Below are positions 1 to 9,000 of a stretch of DNA of 15,448 nt, in pieces. The stretch's first letter is position 1. Every line of letters starts with the position of its first letter. The DNA comes from Methanobrevibacter sp. (lineage in GTDB: Archaea > Methanobacteriota > Methanobacteria > Methanobacteriales > Methanobacteriaceae): positions 1 to 15,448 of the forward strand of contig WRMT01000033.1 in NCBI GenBank assembly GCA_009777005.1, given 5' to 3'. The notes beneath the pieces were generated by a model. That model had not been told where the DNA came from. It was given only the letters and a program-made list of their open reading frames with translations, and made no database searches. Both the position numbers and the translations under genes were made by a program.

Positions 1-503
1 AGTATTTAAACTCAAAAAAGCCATACAATTTGTACTTTTATCAACGAAACATACAATGAGCTTTAAACTTACCAACTAAAATACCAATGCCCTCTGATTT
101 TTCCCAAAAATCTAGGACCCTAATCAATTTTATAAAAAAAATCTATAAAAAAAATATTTAAAATTGAATATTTTAGATTTTATATTAATTTTTTTTAATT
201 ATAATCATGGGTTTTAAATACATTTACAAAATAAACATTTTATTCTTAATTGTACAAAATCAATTTTTTTTCAGAAAAAGTGAATAATATTTATAATATT
301 AAAACAATATTATTATTTAATAAAAAATTTAATCTTAAATTAACACTTATTTTATAGAATATCTATTGAAAAATAGTTAAAATAGCTAATATTTACCATA
401 TATTCATTATTTTAAACTAGTATCCAGTTAAAATCTTTTTGATTTTTATATTAGTAAAATATAAATATGTTGATAATTAGCTAAAGCTATAAAATTATTA
501 ATA

Positions 504-514
504 TTATAAAAATA
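504..514 (+). promoter_or_regulatory. Candidate TATA box for argG
   Basis: TTATAAAAATA lies about 50 bases before the argG start codon, which would put transcription initiation near 530-538 and leave a leader of about 25-30 bases that includes the ribosome binding site. A second TATA-like stretch at 530-540 is too close to the start codon unless the message lost its ribosome binding site. The surrounding DNA is so A/T-rich that this assignment is weak. Confidence 0.3.
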
Positions 515-552
515 TGTAATTATAATCTATATATTTAAATAAAGATTATGAT

Positions 553-557
553 GGTGA
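553..557 (+). promoter_or_regulatory. Ribosome binding site of argG
   Basis: GGTGA (followed by T) matches the archaeal anti-Shine-Dalgarno end (AUCACCUCC) and sits four bases before the ATG at 562, which fixes that start. Counted from the AGGAGG register, the spacing is 7 bases; the helicase gene at 6067 has the same geometry. Confidence 0.75.
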
Positions 558-561
558 TTTA

Positions 562-1746
562 ATGGATAAAGTAATTCTTGCATTTAGTGGTGGATTGGAT
601 ACTACAGTTTGTGTAAAATTATTAGAGGAAAACTATAATTTAGAAGTTATAACAGTATGTGTAGATGTTGGTCAGCCAAAGAAAGAAGTTGAAAAAGCTG
701 AAGAGGTTGCAAAACAATTAAATGTTAAAAAACATTACACTATTGATGGGAAAAATGAATTTGCAAATGACTACATAGCTAAAGGAATAAAAGCAAATGC
801 ACTTTATGAAGGATATCCATTGAGTACAGCTATTGCTCGACCATTAATAGCTATGAAAATTATAGAAATAGCTGAAAAAGAAAATGCATTAGCTATTGCT
901 CATGGATGTACTGGTAAAGGTAATGATCAATTTAGATTTGAAGCTGTTATTCGTTCAATGTCAAATTTCAAGATAATAGCTCCTATTCGAGAATTAAATC
1001 TTACAAGAACTGAAGAATTAGATTATGCAAAAAAACACAATATTCCTCTCTCTTCTGATAAACTTTACAGTATAGATGAAAATATTTGGGGAAGATCGAT
1101 AGAAGGAGATATTCTAGAAAATCCAGCTAATGAACCTCCTGAAGAGATTTACGAGTGGACTGCAACAGGAGAAAATGCTAATGAAGCTCCTGAAAAAGTC
1201 GCCATTGAATTTGAAAAAGGAATTCCCGTAGCTATTAATGGGAAAACTATGTCACTTCTTGATTTAATTGGAGTAGCTAATGAAATAGCTGGAAAAAATG
1301 GCATTGGAAGAATTGACACTATTGAAAACCGTATGATTGGACTTAAAAGCAGAGAAATATATGAAGTTCCAGGAGCTATTTTGCTGATTAAATCACATCA
1401 GGCTTTAGAAGAGTTAGTGCTTACAAAAGATGAGCTATTGTTTGCAGAATTTATGAGTACTAAATATGCTGATTTAGCTTACACTGCATTATGGCATGAA
1501 CCATTAAGAGAAGATATGGATCAAGCTATTGATCACATGCAAAGAAGAGTTAGTGGAAAAGTAGTAATGAAACTATTTAAAGGCTCAATAATACCATTAT
1601 CCAGAAAATCCGAGTATAGTTTACATGATATTGAACATGTTAGCTTTGAAGATAAGGAAAACGATCAAAAAGAAGTTGAAGGCATGATAAAACATCATGG
1701 TCTTCAAGCAAATATCTACCAAAAATTGAATAGAAAAGAATCATAG
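562..1746 (+). CDS. argG: Argininosuccinate synthase
   Basis: This cytoplasmic enzyme joins citrulline and aspartate, using ATP, to make argininosuccinate in arginine biosynthesis. The 394-residue length is normal for the family. The N-type ATP pyrophosphatase loop SGGLDTT is at residues 9-15. The substrate-site signatures YPLSTAIARP (85-94), HGCTGKGNDQFRFE (114-127) and SIDENIWGRSIEG (170-182) are all intact. The start is fixed by a GGTGAT ribosome binding site. No argH or other arginine gene is adjacent, so it appears to be transcribed alone. The stop codon TAG runs into CTATT, creating one of the many TAGCTA palindromes of this window. A T7 run at 1811-1817 may end transcription. The identification is firm on motif grounds. 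Confidence 0.97.
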   Translation: MDKVILAFSGGLDTTVCVKLLEENYNLEVITVCVDVGQPKKEVEKAEEVAKQLNVKKHYTIDGKNEFANDYIAKGIKANALYEGYPLSTAIARPLIAMKIIEIAEKENALAIAHGCTGKGNDQFRFEAVIRSMSNFKIIAPIRELNLTRTEELDYAKKHNIPLSSDKLYSIDENIWGRSIEGDILENPANEPPEEIYEWTATGENANEAPEKVAIEFEKGIPVAINGKTMSLLDLIGVANEIAGKNGIGRIDTIENRMIGLKSREIYEVPGAILLIKSHQALEELVLTKDELLFAEFMSTKYADLAYTALWHEPLREDMDQAIDHMQRRVSGKVVMKLFKGSIIPLSRKSEYSLHDIEHVSFEDKENDQKEVEGMIKHHGLQANIYQKLNRKES

Positions 1747-1810
1747 CTATTGAATCTTAACTAATTATAGTATTTAAATCGATAGATAAAATCCTATGAT
1801 TAATTATTAA

Positions 1811-1817
1811 TTTTTTT
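1811..1817 (+). terminator. T-run after argG
   Basis: Seven consecutive T residues 65 bases after the argG stop are compatible with an archaeal T-rich terminator. No hairpin is needed for this type. The region is A/T-rich, so chance is possible. Confidence 0.35.
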
Positions 1818-1830
1818 AACTGTGATTATG

Positions 1831-2008
1831 TCAAAATTTCACCTATCAAAAAAAATATTAGTGTGATGTATATTTCTTAATTATAATAAATACTTCTTAA
1901 TTATAATAAATATCTCTAAATTATAATAAATATCTCAAAATTATGATTTATACTTCTCATTCCATTGTTTTTTTCGATGAAAATATTGGATTAAGTGTGA
2001 AATTTTGA
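1831..2008. repeat. 12-bp inverted repeat enclosing tandem repeats
   Basis: TCAAAATTTCAC at 1831-1842 is perfectly complementary to GTGAAATTTTGA at 1997-2008. Inside the arms, AAAATATT and AGTGTGA occur directly joined at 1852-1866 and again, separated by GGATTA, at 1980-2000, so the two flanks also share direct repeats. The 178-bp unit contains the 20-bp tandem array and no gene. It could be a small non-autonomous mobile element, but no clear target duplication is visible beyond a shared TG. Confidence 0.5.
1871..1960. repeat. 20-bp tandem repeat, about 4.5 copies
   Basis: Units start at 1871, 1891, 1911 and 1931, each close to TATTTCTTAATTATAATAAA, with a half unit (TACTTCTCAT) at 1951-1960. 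The first two units differ by one base, the third by a few more, and the fourth is more worn. The period is exactly 20 bases throughout. No coding role is apparent. Confidence 0.85.
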
Positions 2009-2018
2009 TGTGTCTTAG

Positions 2019-2144
2019 CTTCCTATAGAATATGTCTGGTATTCAAAAAAAGACAAACTGTTGGTTATTTATGTTGAAGATGAAATGTTTTTAATGACTA
2101 TTTTTTCAGGTTATTTTATATTTACGCAAAATTTTAGACTTTAA
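2019..2144 (+). pseudogene. Possible 3' fragment of a lost small gene
   Basis: After a TAG at 2016-2018 the frame stays open for 41 codons and ends in TAA at 2142-2144. The peptide begins LPIEYVWYSKKDKLLVIYVE and continues into a hydrophobic stretch. The composition is more protein-like than the surrounding DNA, but there is no start codon near its beginning and no ribosome binding site, and I do not recognise the sequence. It may be the remnant of a decayed gene or only chance. Confidence 0.2.
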
Positions 2145-2227
2145 CATGAAAATAGCTGATAAATCATAGTTAAAAACTTTATTTTTGAATATAATACAAT
2201 GAAATAATCATACTAAAAGAAGTAACC

Positions 2228-2362
2228 ATGAAAAATGAAGTCAAAGATTTTGTTGTTGGAAAAGATGTTAAATGTCCTATTTGTGGTGGAGAAATGAATA
2301 AATGTGGGTCACAAAAAGGGAAATCTAAATTTTGTTGTGTATCATGTGGATATGAAATATAA
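2228..2362 (+). CDS. 44-residue zinc-ribbon protein
   Basis: This is a small gene. The product has two cysteine pairs in zinc-ribbon arrangement: CPICG (C16, C19) and CVSCG (C37, C40), plus C26 and C36. The loop between them is rich in Lys and Gly (KGKSKF). Such ribbons bind one zinc and usually contact nucleic acid or protein. The G/C content is clearly higher than the flanks, which supports coding. The ribosome binding site is weak (AGAAG five bases before the ATG). The knuckle spacing resembles the N-terminal zinc ribbon of IS1-type transposases (CPxCG...GKxKFxCxxCG), so it could be a transposase remnant. It could equally be a free-standing archaeal zinc-ribbon protein. Its function is unknown. 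Confidence 0.6.
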   Translation: MKNEVKDFVVGKDVKCPICGGEMNKCGSQKGKSKFCCVSCGYEI

Positions 2363-2769
2363 CAACCCAATAACAAGTTTAAAAAAAAACATCCGAAATT
2401 TTCACAAAGAATAATTATAATGTTATGAAAATAAAATTAATTAATTCTAGCTGTGCAAAGATAATCCTAAAATAGCTAATTTTCTATGAAATGTATATAT
2501 TGGAATCCATCCAAAATTCCGAAGATAACAAAAAATTTATTAATGGAAGTTTCCACAGTTTTAAAATTTTAGAAAAATTAATAAAATTATTTCCATTATA
2601 ACAAATTTAAATAGATTATAAGTGAGAATTTCAAAAAACCAAACTTGAATATTACATTTCTATCAATTACTTTTAATAAAATTTATTTTTATATTAAATA
2701 ATTTTTGTAAAAGTATTAATTAAACATTTAAAAAAATATTTTTTGATATTGTCTAAAATGAATAGTAGT

Positions 2770-3255
2770 TTAGTTGGAAAATCTTTAATTCTTTATTTTT
2801 TAAAGTAGAAAAACTTTAATTTTAATTATTTTAAAATTTAATTTATAGTCCTTGAAGAAAAGTTTGAATTAAATTTTTTATAAAAAATTAATTAATTTCC
2901 AAAAAATCTATTTAATTCCTGTTATTTTTAATAATAAATAGCTATTAATTATTTTTATTAAAAAATATAAATTTTAATCATTTAGATAAATTAATAAATT
3001 AATATAAAAATTTTTAAAAAAGTCATTACTTAGAAACTTTATTTCCAATGCTATATTCTTTAAAAGTGGAAAATCTTTAATTTTATTTATTTTTTAAAAT
3101 TTTTTTCTTTAAAAATAGAAACACAAAACTTTTATTTATTTTAAAAAGTTTTTTATTCTTAAAAAGTGAAAAATCCTTAATTTAAATTATTTTAAAATGT
3201 AATTTATTTTTTAAAAGTAAAAAATCTTTAATTTTATTTATTTTTAAAAATAAGA
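2770..3255. repeat. Degenerate AT-rich repeat, period about 50 bp
   Basis: A motif close to AAAGTGGAAAATCTTTAATT, followed by a T-rich then A-rich tail, recurs at about 3063, 3113, 3163 and 3213, spaced 49-51 bases. Two further copies lie at about 2771 and 2802, about 31 bases apart. The best-matching copies are those at 2771, 3063 and 3213. It is non-coding. Confidence 0.5.
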
Positions 3256-3385
3256 TTAATTAAAAATATAATTTATATTTCAAATAATATACTATATTTT
3301 AAACTTAAAAGTCATTATTTTAGTGAAAATAATATGAATATCTCCTAAATATAATTATGATAAACTGAATAGCAAAATTAAAATT

Positions 3386-3395
3386 AATTATATGA
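3386..3395 (+). promoter_or_regulatory. Candidate TATA box for hypF
   Basis: AATTATATGA, preceded by an A-rich stretch that could serve as a TFB element, lies about 60 bases before the hypF ATG. It would give a leader of about 35 bases carrying the GGTGA site. The assignment is weak in such A/T-rich DNA. Confidence 0.25.
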
Positions 3396-3438
3396 AAAAT
3401 AAATGTTATTAACGAATTATTATTGAATTTATTCTATT

Positions 3439-3443
3439 GGTGA
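3439..3443 (+). promoter_or_regulatory. Ribosome binding site of hypF
   Basis: GGTGA seven bases before the ATG at 3451 supports that start codon, which also gives the complete acylphosphatase domain expected at the HypF N terminus. Confidence 0.7.
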
Positions 3444-3450
3444 AATATTA

Positions 3451-5790
3451 ATGAAAATAGCTAAGATATTAATTCAAGGAATTGTCCAAGGAGTAGGATT
3501 TAGACCAACTGTATATAGAATAGCTAATGCTTTGAATTTAAAAGGATATGTGCGAAACCTTGGGAATATAGTCGAAATAATTTTATTTGAAAATGAAGAA
3601 AAAACAAAGAAATTTATTGATACCCTAAATATAAAAAAGCCACCAATATCAAAAATTAATTCAATAAATCTTCAATGGGTGGAAAATCATGAATATCCTT
3701 ATCCAAAAAACAGCAATTTCCAGATACTTGAAAGTTCATCTAACTTTTCAGGAGCATCAGTTATTCCTCCAGATTTAGCTATATGTGACAATTGTTTAAA
3801 AGAAATAAACACTCAAAATAACAGAAGATATAAATATCCTTTTACAGCGTGTACTGATTGTGGACCTCGTTTTACTGTTATTGAAGATGTTCCATATGAT
3901 AGAGATAAAACTACAATGGATGATTTCCCTTTATGTGATGAATGTATGGAAGAATACTGTAATCCATTAGATCGTCGTTATCATGCTGAAGCAAGTTGTT
4001 GTGATACTTGTGGACCTAAAGTAAACTTATTTGACTCTAATCATACAATATATAGTAAAAATCCTGTTAAAAAAACAGCACAACTTTTAAACAAGGGAAG
4101 TATAATAGCTATAAAAGGAATAGGAGGAACACACTTAGTAGCTAAAGTTACCGAAGATAAAGTAATCCCAACTCTGAGAAAACGACTGGGAAGACCCAGC
4201 CAACCTTTTGCAGTGATGGCATCCGATTTAGACGCGGTAAAAAACTTTGCAGAACTTTCTTCAAAAGAATCTAAATCACTCCTTTCCAAAGAAAGACCTA
4301 TAGTTGTGCTAAAGAAAAGCAAAAATTACGATTTTCCAGAATCTTTAGCTCCACAATTACATAATATCGGAGTCATGTTACCTTATTCTCCCTTACACCA
4401 TATTTTATTTGATTATAGTGATGAGGATGCATATATAATGACTTCAGCTAATATTCCTGGAGAGCCTATGATGATTAAAAATAAAGAGATTTTTTCATCC
4501 CTCCAAGGAATAGCTGATTATTATCTCCTCCACAATCGAAAAATCTACAACCGGTGCGATGATTCTGTAATCAGATATAGAAATGAGGAATTATCTTTTA
4601 TAAGAAGATCAAGAGGATATACACCTGAACCCTACGATTTAAATAAATTAAAATTGGTTGATGAAAATTTAAATCTTTTAACTCTAGGACCAGAGCTTGA
4701 TGTGACATTTACACTTGCAAAAAATGGTTTAGCTTATACATCCCAACACATAGGAAATACAAACAAGTTTAAAACCTACCAGTTCCTTCAAGAAGCTATT
4801 AAAAATATGATGAACATTACAAAAACAGATTATTTTGACATTATAGCTTGTGACATGCACCCCCAATTTTTCACCACACGTTTAGCTAATGAAATGGGAG
4901 AAAAATTCAATTGCGATGTGGTTCCAGTTCAACATCATCATGCACACGGAGCAGTTCTAGCTATAGATAACTCACTTGATGAACTCATATTTATAGCTGC
5001 TGATGGAGTTGGATATGGAGATGATGGAACTGCATGGGGAGGAGAAGTAATGTACACCAACATCAATAGCTATGAAAGATTAGGTTCACTAATGCCTCAA
5101 AAGATGCCTGGTGGAGATATTTCAACAAAATACCCTGTTCGGATGTTAGCATCAATTTTAAGTGGTGAAAATAGAAATTCACCCCATTATAACGATGACG
5201 AACTTAAAAAACTTTTAAAAGAAAAATACATTAACTATTTCCAACATGGAGAATTAGAAATAGATAGTTTATTAAAGCAATTAAAATCCAATTTAAATGT
5301 TACAAAAACAAGTAGCACAGGTAGAATTCTTGATTCAATAGCTGTTGCCTTAGGTATTTGTGGTGAAAGAACCTATGAAGGAGAATGTGCTATGAAATTA
5401 GAATCTTTTGCCTATGGAGCTACTGGAGATTTGACTATTCCCTATGAAATAAAAAAAGTAGATAAACACCTTGTCTTAGATACTTCATTAATATTAAAAA
5501 ATATTGTAGAAAAAATAGCTAATGGAGAAAATAAAAAAGAAATAGCTGCTGGAGGACAAGTAGCTATTAGTGAAGGTTTAGCAGAAATAGCTATTGAGGC
5601 TGCAAATAAAAAAGGTATTGATGTTATTGGAGCTACTGGTGGAGTATTTTATAACGAAGCTATTACATTAGCTGTTAAAAATTACATTGAAAAAGAGGGA
5701 TTCAAATTTGTCCAACATGTAAATTCATGTGCAGGAGATGGGTCTGTTTCTTTAGGGCAAGCAGCTATTGTTTCTTCAAAAATAAAATAA
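3451..5790 (+). CDS. hypF: Carbamoyltransferase HypF, [NiFe]-hydrogenase maturation
   Basis: HypF uses carbamoyl phosphate and ATP to carbamoylate the C-terminal cysteine of HypE, the first step in making the cyanide ligands of the [NiFe]-hydrogenase iron centre. All domains are present in 779 residues, the normal length. The acylphosphatase domain has GIVQGVGFR at 10-18 (catalytic R18, N36). The two zinc fingers are C112/C115/C134/C137 and C162/C165 with C184/C187. A YrdC-like domain (about 205-390) includes KRLGRPSQPFAVM. The C-terminal Kae1-like transferase domain has the metal-binding VQHHHAHG at 493-500 and DGVGYGDDGTAWGGE at 518-532. No other hyp or hydrogenase gene is in the window, so it stands alone. 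The protein acts in the cytosol. The identification is firm. Confidence 0.97.
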   Translation: MKIAKILIQGIVQGVGFRPTVYRIANALNLKGYVRNLGNIVEIILFENEEKTKKFIDTLNIKKPPISKINSINLQWVENHEYPYPKNSNFQILESSSNFSGASVIPPDLAICDNCLKEINTQNNRRYKYPFTACTDCGPRFTVIEDVPYDRDKTTMDDFPLCDECMEEYCNPLDRRYHAEASCCDTCGPKVNLFDSNHTIYSKNPVKKTAQLLNKGSIIAIKGIGGTHLVAKVTEDKVIPTLRKRLGRPSQPFAVMASDLDAVKNFAELSSKESKSLLSKERPIVVLKKSKNYDFPESLAPQLHNIGVMLPYSPLHHILFDYSDEDAYIMTSANIPGEPMMIKNKEIFSSLQGIADYYLLHNRKIYNRCDDSVIRYRNEELSFIRRSRGYTPEPYDLNKLKLVDENLNLLTLGPELDVTFTLAKNGLAYTSQHIGNTNKFKTYQFLQEAIKNMMNITKTDYFDIIACDMHPQFFTTRLANEMGEKFNCDVVPVQHHHAHGAVLAIDNSLDELIFIAADGVGYGDDGTAWGGEVMYTNINSYERLGSLMPQKMPGGDISTKYPVRMLASILSGENRNSPHYNDDELKKLLKEKYINYFQHGELEIDSLLKQLKSNLNVTKTSSTGRILDSIAVALGICGERTYEGECAMKLESFAYGATGDLTIPYEIKKVDKHLVLDTSLILKNIVEKIANGENKKEIAAGGQVAISEGLAEIAIEAANKKGIDVIGATGGVFYNEAITLAVKNYIEKEGFKFVQHVNSCAGDGSVSLGQAAIVSSKIK

Positions 5791-6066
5791 ATATTTTCAA
5801 TTTTAATCAGTATAATATAAATAAATTATAATTTAACATTAATTAAGTTATTATTAAAATCTTTATAAAAAATACTATAACTCATATAAAAAATAAAATA
5901 AAAAATATAAAAAAAAATATAAAAAATATAAAAAATACAGAATTTATATAAAAAATAAAATAATTAACACCAGAGATAAGATAATTTAATTTTCATTGCA
6001 AAATGTAGTACAAGTTTTTTAAAAAAAAAACCAAAATATTTAAAAATAGCTTTTAAATGTGATTAT
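5791..6066. repeat. A-rich simple sequence between hypF and the helicase gene
   Basis: From about 5861 to 5970 the + strand is a run of ATATAAAAAATA-like units with long A tracts, almost lacking G and C. It is low-complexity DNA without coding potential. The helicase promoter must lie in the last 80 bases (TATA-like stretches at about 6020 and 6033-6047), but I cannot place it. Confidence 0.55.
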
Positions 6067-9000
6067 ATGGCAAAATATGGGAGAACTTGGTGGGGAGAAA
6101 AGTGGTTAAATGCCTTAAAAGACATTGACCACAGTAACAGACTCCCAAGAGGTAGAACATATGCAAACACTGGAAAAGTCTATGACATCAAATTCATCGA
6201 GGACATAATCACAGCAAAAGTTAAAGGTAACTATGCAAGCTATTATAAAGTCAGAGTAATGCCAAATTCACTTACTCAAACTGAAAAAGAAATGATAATA
6301 GAAGTTATTAACAATCATCCCTCCATACTATCAGCACTACTAAACAAAAAACTACCAAAAGAATTGTACCACGAGCTATCAAAAATTGGAATAAATTTAT
6401 TTCCAGAATCATGGCGACAAATTAATGCTGACTGTAATTGTCCTGACTATGCAATGCCCTGTAAACACATAGCTGGATTAATATATATGATAAGTGTGGA
6501 AATAGATAAAAACCCATTTAAAGCTTTTGAAATAAGAGACTGTAATTTAACAAGTATGATTGACCATTTGGACAATGTAGAAGATGGAAAAGTCAGGAAA
6601 ATCAAAAACATAAATGAAATTCTTATAAAAAGCAAAAATGCCAATGAAGATATTCCAAGCGAAAAAACAAATATTTCCAGTGAAAAAAAACATATTTCTA
6701 GTGAAAAAGAAAGTATTTCTACTGAAGAACTAAATAAAATTGATTTTTCAAAAATAAGTGATTTATCTACTCATACATTAGCTATGCTAAAAGAAAAGCC
6801 TTTATTTTATGATAAAGATTTTAAAAATATATTAGAACGGGTTTATACTACATTGAGTAGATATACAAAGAAATACTGTAGACCAAATTATTTCAATGAA
6901 GACTATTATACAGATGACATCATCTTAAAAACTAAAATAAAAGAACTTCCCAAATTAGACAGATTAAAAGATGAAACTAGTGATGAATGGAAAGAAAAGT
7001 ACTTCCAAAACAAATGGGATCATCCTATACAATGGGAAACCTTTAAAATAGCTATTGATGAAAATTACAAAATAACTGAAATAAGAACTAATGAAAAAAA
7101 ACCTAAAACAGCTAGTTCCTCAACTGATAAAAACAAAACTCCTTTTAAGGAAGAAAACCATGAAAATCTAAAACAAGTATTAGTAGGATTCCTATTAGAA
7201 CTTTATCAAAGTAATATTCATAAATACAACTATAACATACAATACTTCTACCTGTTAACCCAAATTACAATAAACTTAATTGAAAACAAAGCTATTATGC
7301 CAGAACTTCTAGAGTTGAGTAATAATTATGTTAGCATCAGATGGCTTCCTTGTTTATTTGACAAAGATATAAATGAGATATGTGAAAATTTATACGAATT
7401 ATGTCCTAAAAACTTGATTACTCTTGGAAAAAAAGAGTTAAACCCTGAAGAACAAGTAAAAATAGCTATTAGCTTAATAATCTCAGGAATACTTTCAAAT
7501 TATGTTGAAATCGGCATGGCACAATATCTTGAAAAACAAATAAATACTCCTATTTTCCAGCTATTTTTCGAGGGAAACCCTCAAAACTTCAAAAAATTTG
7601 AAACCAAAGGTTATGAATTTTTAATTGATCAATGGCTCTCTAACTTACACCTTGGAAAAAGAGATTATAATCTTTACTTAACCATTGATGAGATTAATGA
7701 AAACTTTAATATAAACCTTGAAGCAAGTATTGAGGATGCTCCACCAGAAGCAGTTTACAATATAATATCTGATAAAAAAAATTATAAAATCACTGATAAA
7801 AAGTTACAGTTATTATCCGATATCTATCTAATACAAGATTACTTACCTGAAATAGCTAAATCTGTTGATTTAAAAAAGCCTATTGAATTTAATTTAGATG
7901 AATTTTCCTCATTTTTCATAGATATTATCCCTCTATTAGAGATAATGGGAATATTCATAATACTTCCAAAATCATTGCAAAAAATATTTAAACCACAACT
8001 CACACTTAATATAGAATCAAAAAAACCAGGTTTAAATGAAAAAGCTTATCTTTCACTTCGAGAACTTGTAAAGTTTAATTGGGAACTTGCAATAGGAGAT
8101 AAGAAGATAACTGCTAGTGAATTTAAAAAGCTTTTGAAAAAATCTGAAGGATTGGTTAAATTAGCTAATAACTATGTTATTTTAGATAAAAACGAAATTA
8201 AATCTATTATTAAAAGATTAGATAAAATTCCAAATAAATTAAGTCAAACTGACTTAACACAAGCAATACTGTCTGGAGAATTTAAAGAGATAGAGGTTAA
8301 CATAGACAACGAGCTTAAATCAATGGTTGAAAACATTACAACACCTGTTAAAACACATATCCCCAATAATTTAAATGCTGATTTAAGGGATTATCAAAAA
8401 AGAGGTTTTTCATGGTTAGCTCAAAATGTTGATTTGGGCTTTGGAAGTATATTAGCTGATGATATGGGTCTTGGAAAAACTTTACAAGTATTAACTCTCA
8501 TTTTACATTTAAAAAATCAGGATAAATTAAAGAAGAAAGTTCTTGTAGTTGCACCAACTAGCTTACTATTCAACTGGCAAAGAGAAATTGAAAAGTTTAC
8601 ACCTACACTAAATTCCTTTATATATCATGGGCAAAATCGAAAAATCCCAAAAAAAGACTGTGACATTATCATAACTTCTTATGGAATGATAAGAAAAGAT
8701 GAAAAGCTATTTAAAAAAGAAAAATGGCAGTTATTAGTGATTGATGAAGCTCAAAATATTAAAAATCCACTTGCACTACAAACTAAAGCAATCAAATCCT
8801 TAAAAGCTAGTAGTAAAATAGCTTTAAGTGGAACTCCTGTTGAAAATAGACTTGCTGATTATTGGAGTATATTTGATTTTACAAACAAGCATTATTTAAG
8901 CACAGCTAAAAAATTCACAAAACGATTCATAGTCCCTATTGAAAAAGAAAAAGATAAAAATGCCTTAGATACTTTCAAAATGATTACAAAACCATTTATC

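Larger units (their letters stand above)
1..561. other. AT-rich spacer upstream of argG
   Basis: I see no supportable gene here. The first 130 bases are richer in G and C than the rest (for example the CCCTCTG and AGGACCC patches near 90-120). Short open frames cross them on both strands: one on + open from the window edge to a TAA at 77-79, and one on - of about 28 codons. Neither has a recognisable start or product. They could be the worn end of a neighbouring gene. From 130 to 500 the sequence is almost pure A/T, with many short AATATT-type self-complementary stretches. Confidence 0.6.
2363..3450. other. Long AT-rich gene-free spacer
   Basis: This stretch of almost 1.1 kb upstream of hypF holds no supportable gene on either strand. 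At 2395-2600 it is of somewhat mixed composition and contains short palindromes (TGGAATCCA at 2501-2509, TGGAAGTTTCCA at 2544-2555). From 2640 to 3350 it is nearly pure A/T and carries the degenerate repeat of about 50 bp listed separately. Confidence 0.6.

Noticed and set aside
2179..2376. Minus-strand open frame of 65 codons over the zinc-ribbon gene
   Set aside because: The plus-strand frame has the cysteine pattern of a zinc ribbon, while the minus-strand product is low in features. It is a shadow of the true gene.
2363..3450. Replication origin in the long AT-rich spacer
   Set aside because: No Cdc6/Orc gene is nearby and no G-rich origin recognition box is visible. A/T richness alone is common in this genome.
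4041..4322. Open frame of 93 codons on the minus strand
   Set aside because: It lies entirely inside hypF, whose motifs are intact, has no ribosome binding site and encodes nothing recognisable.
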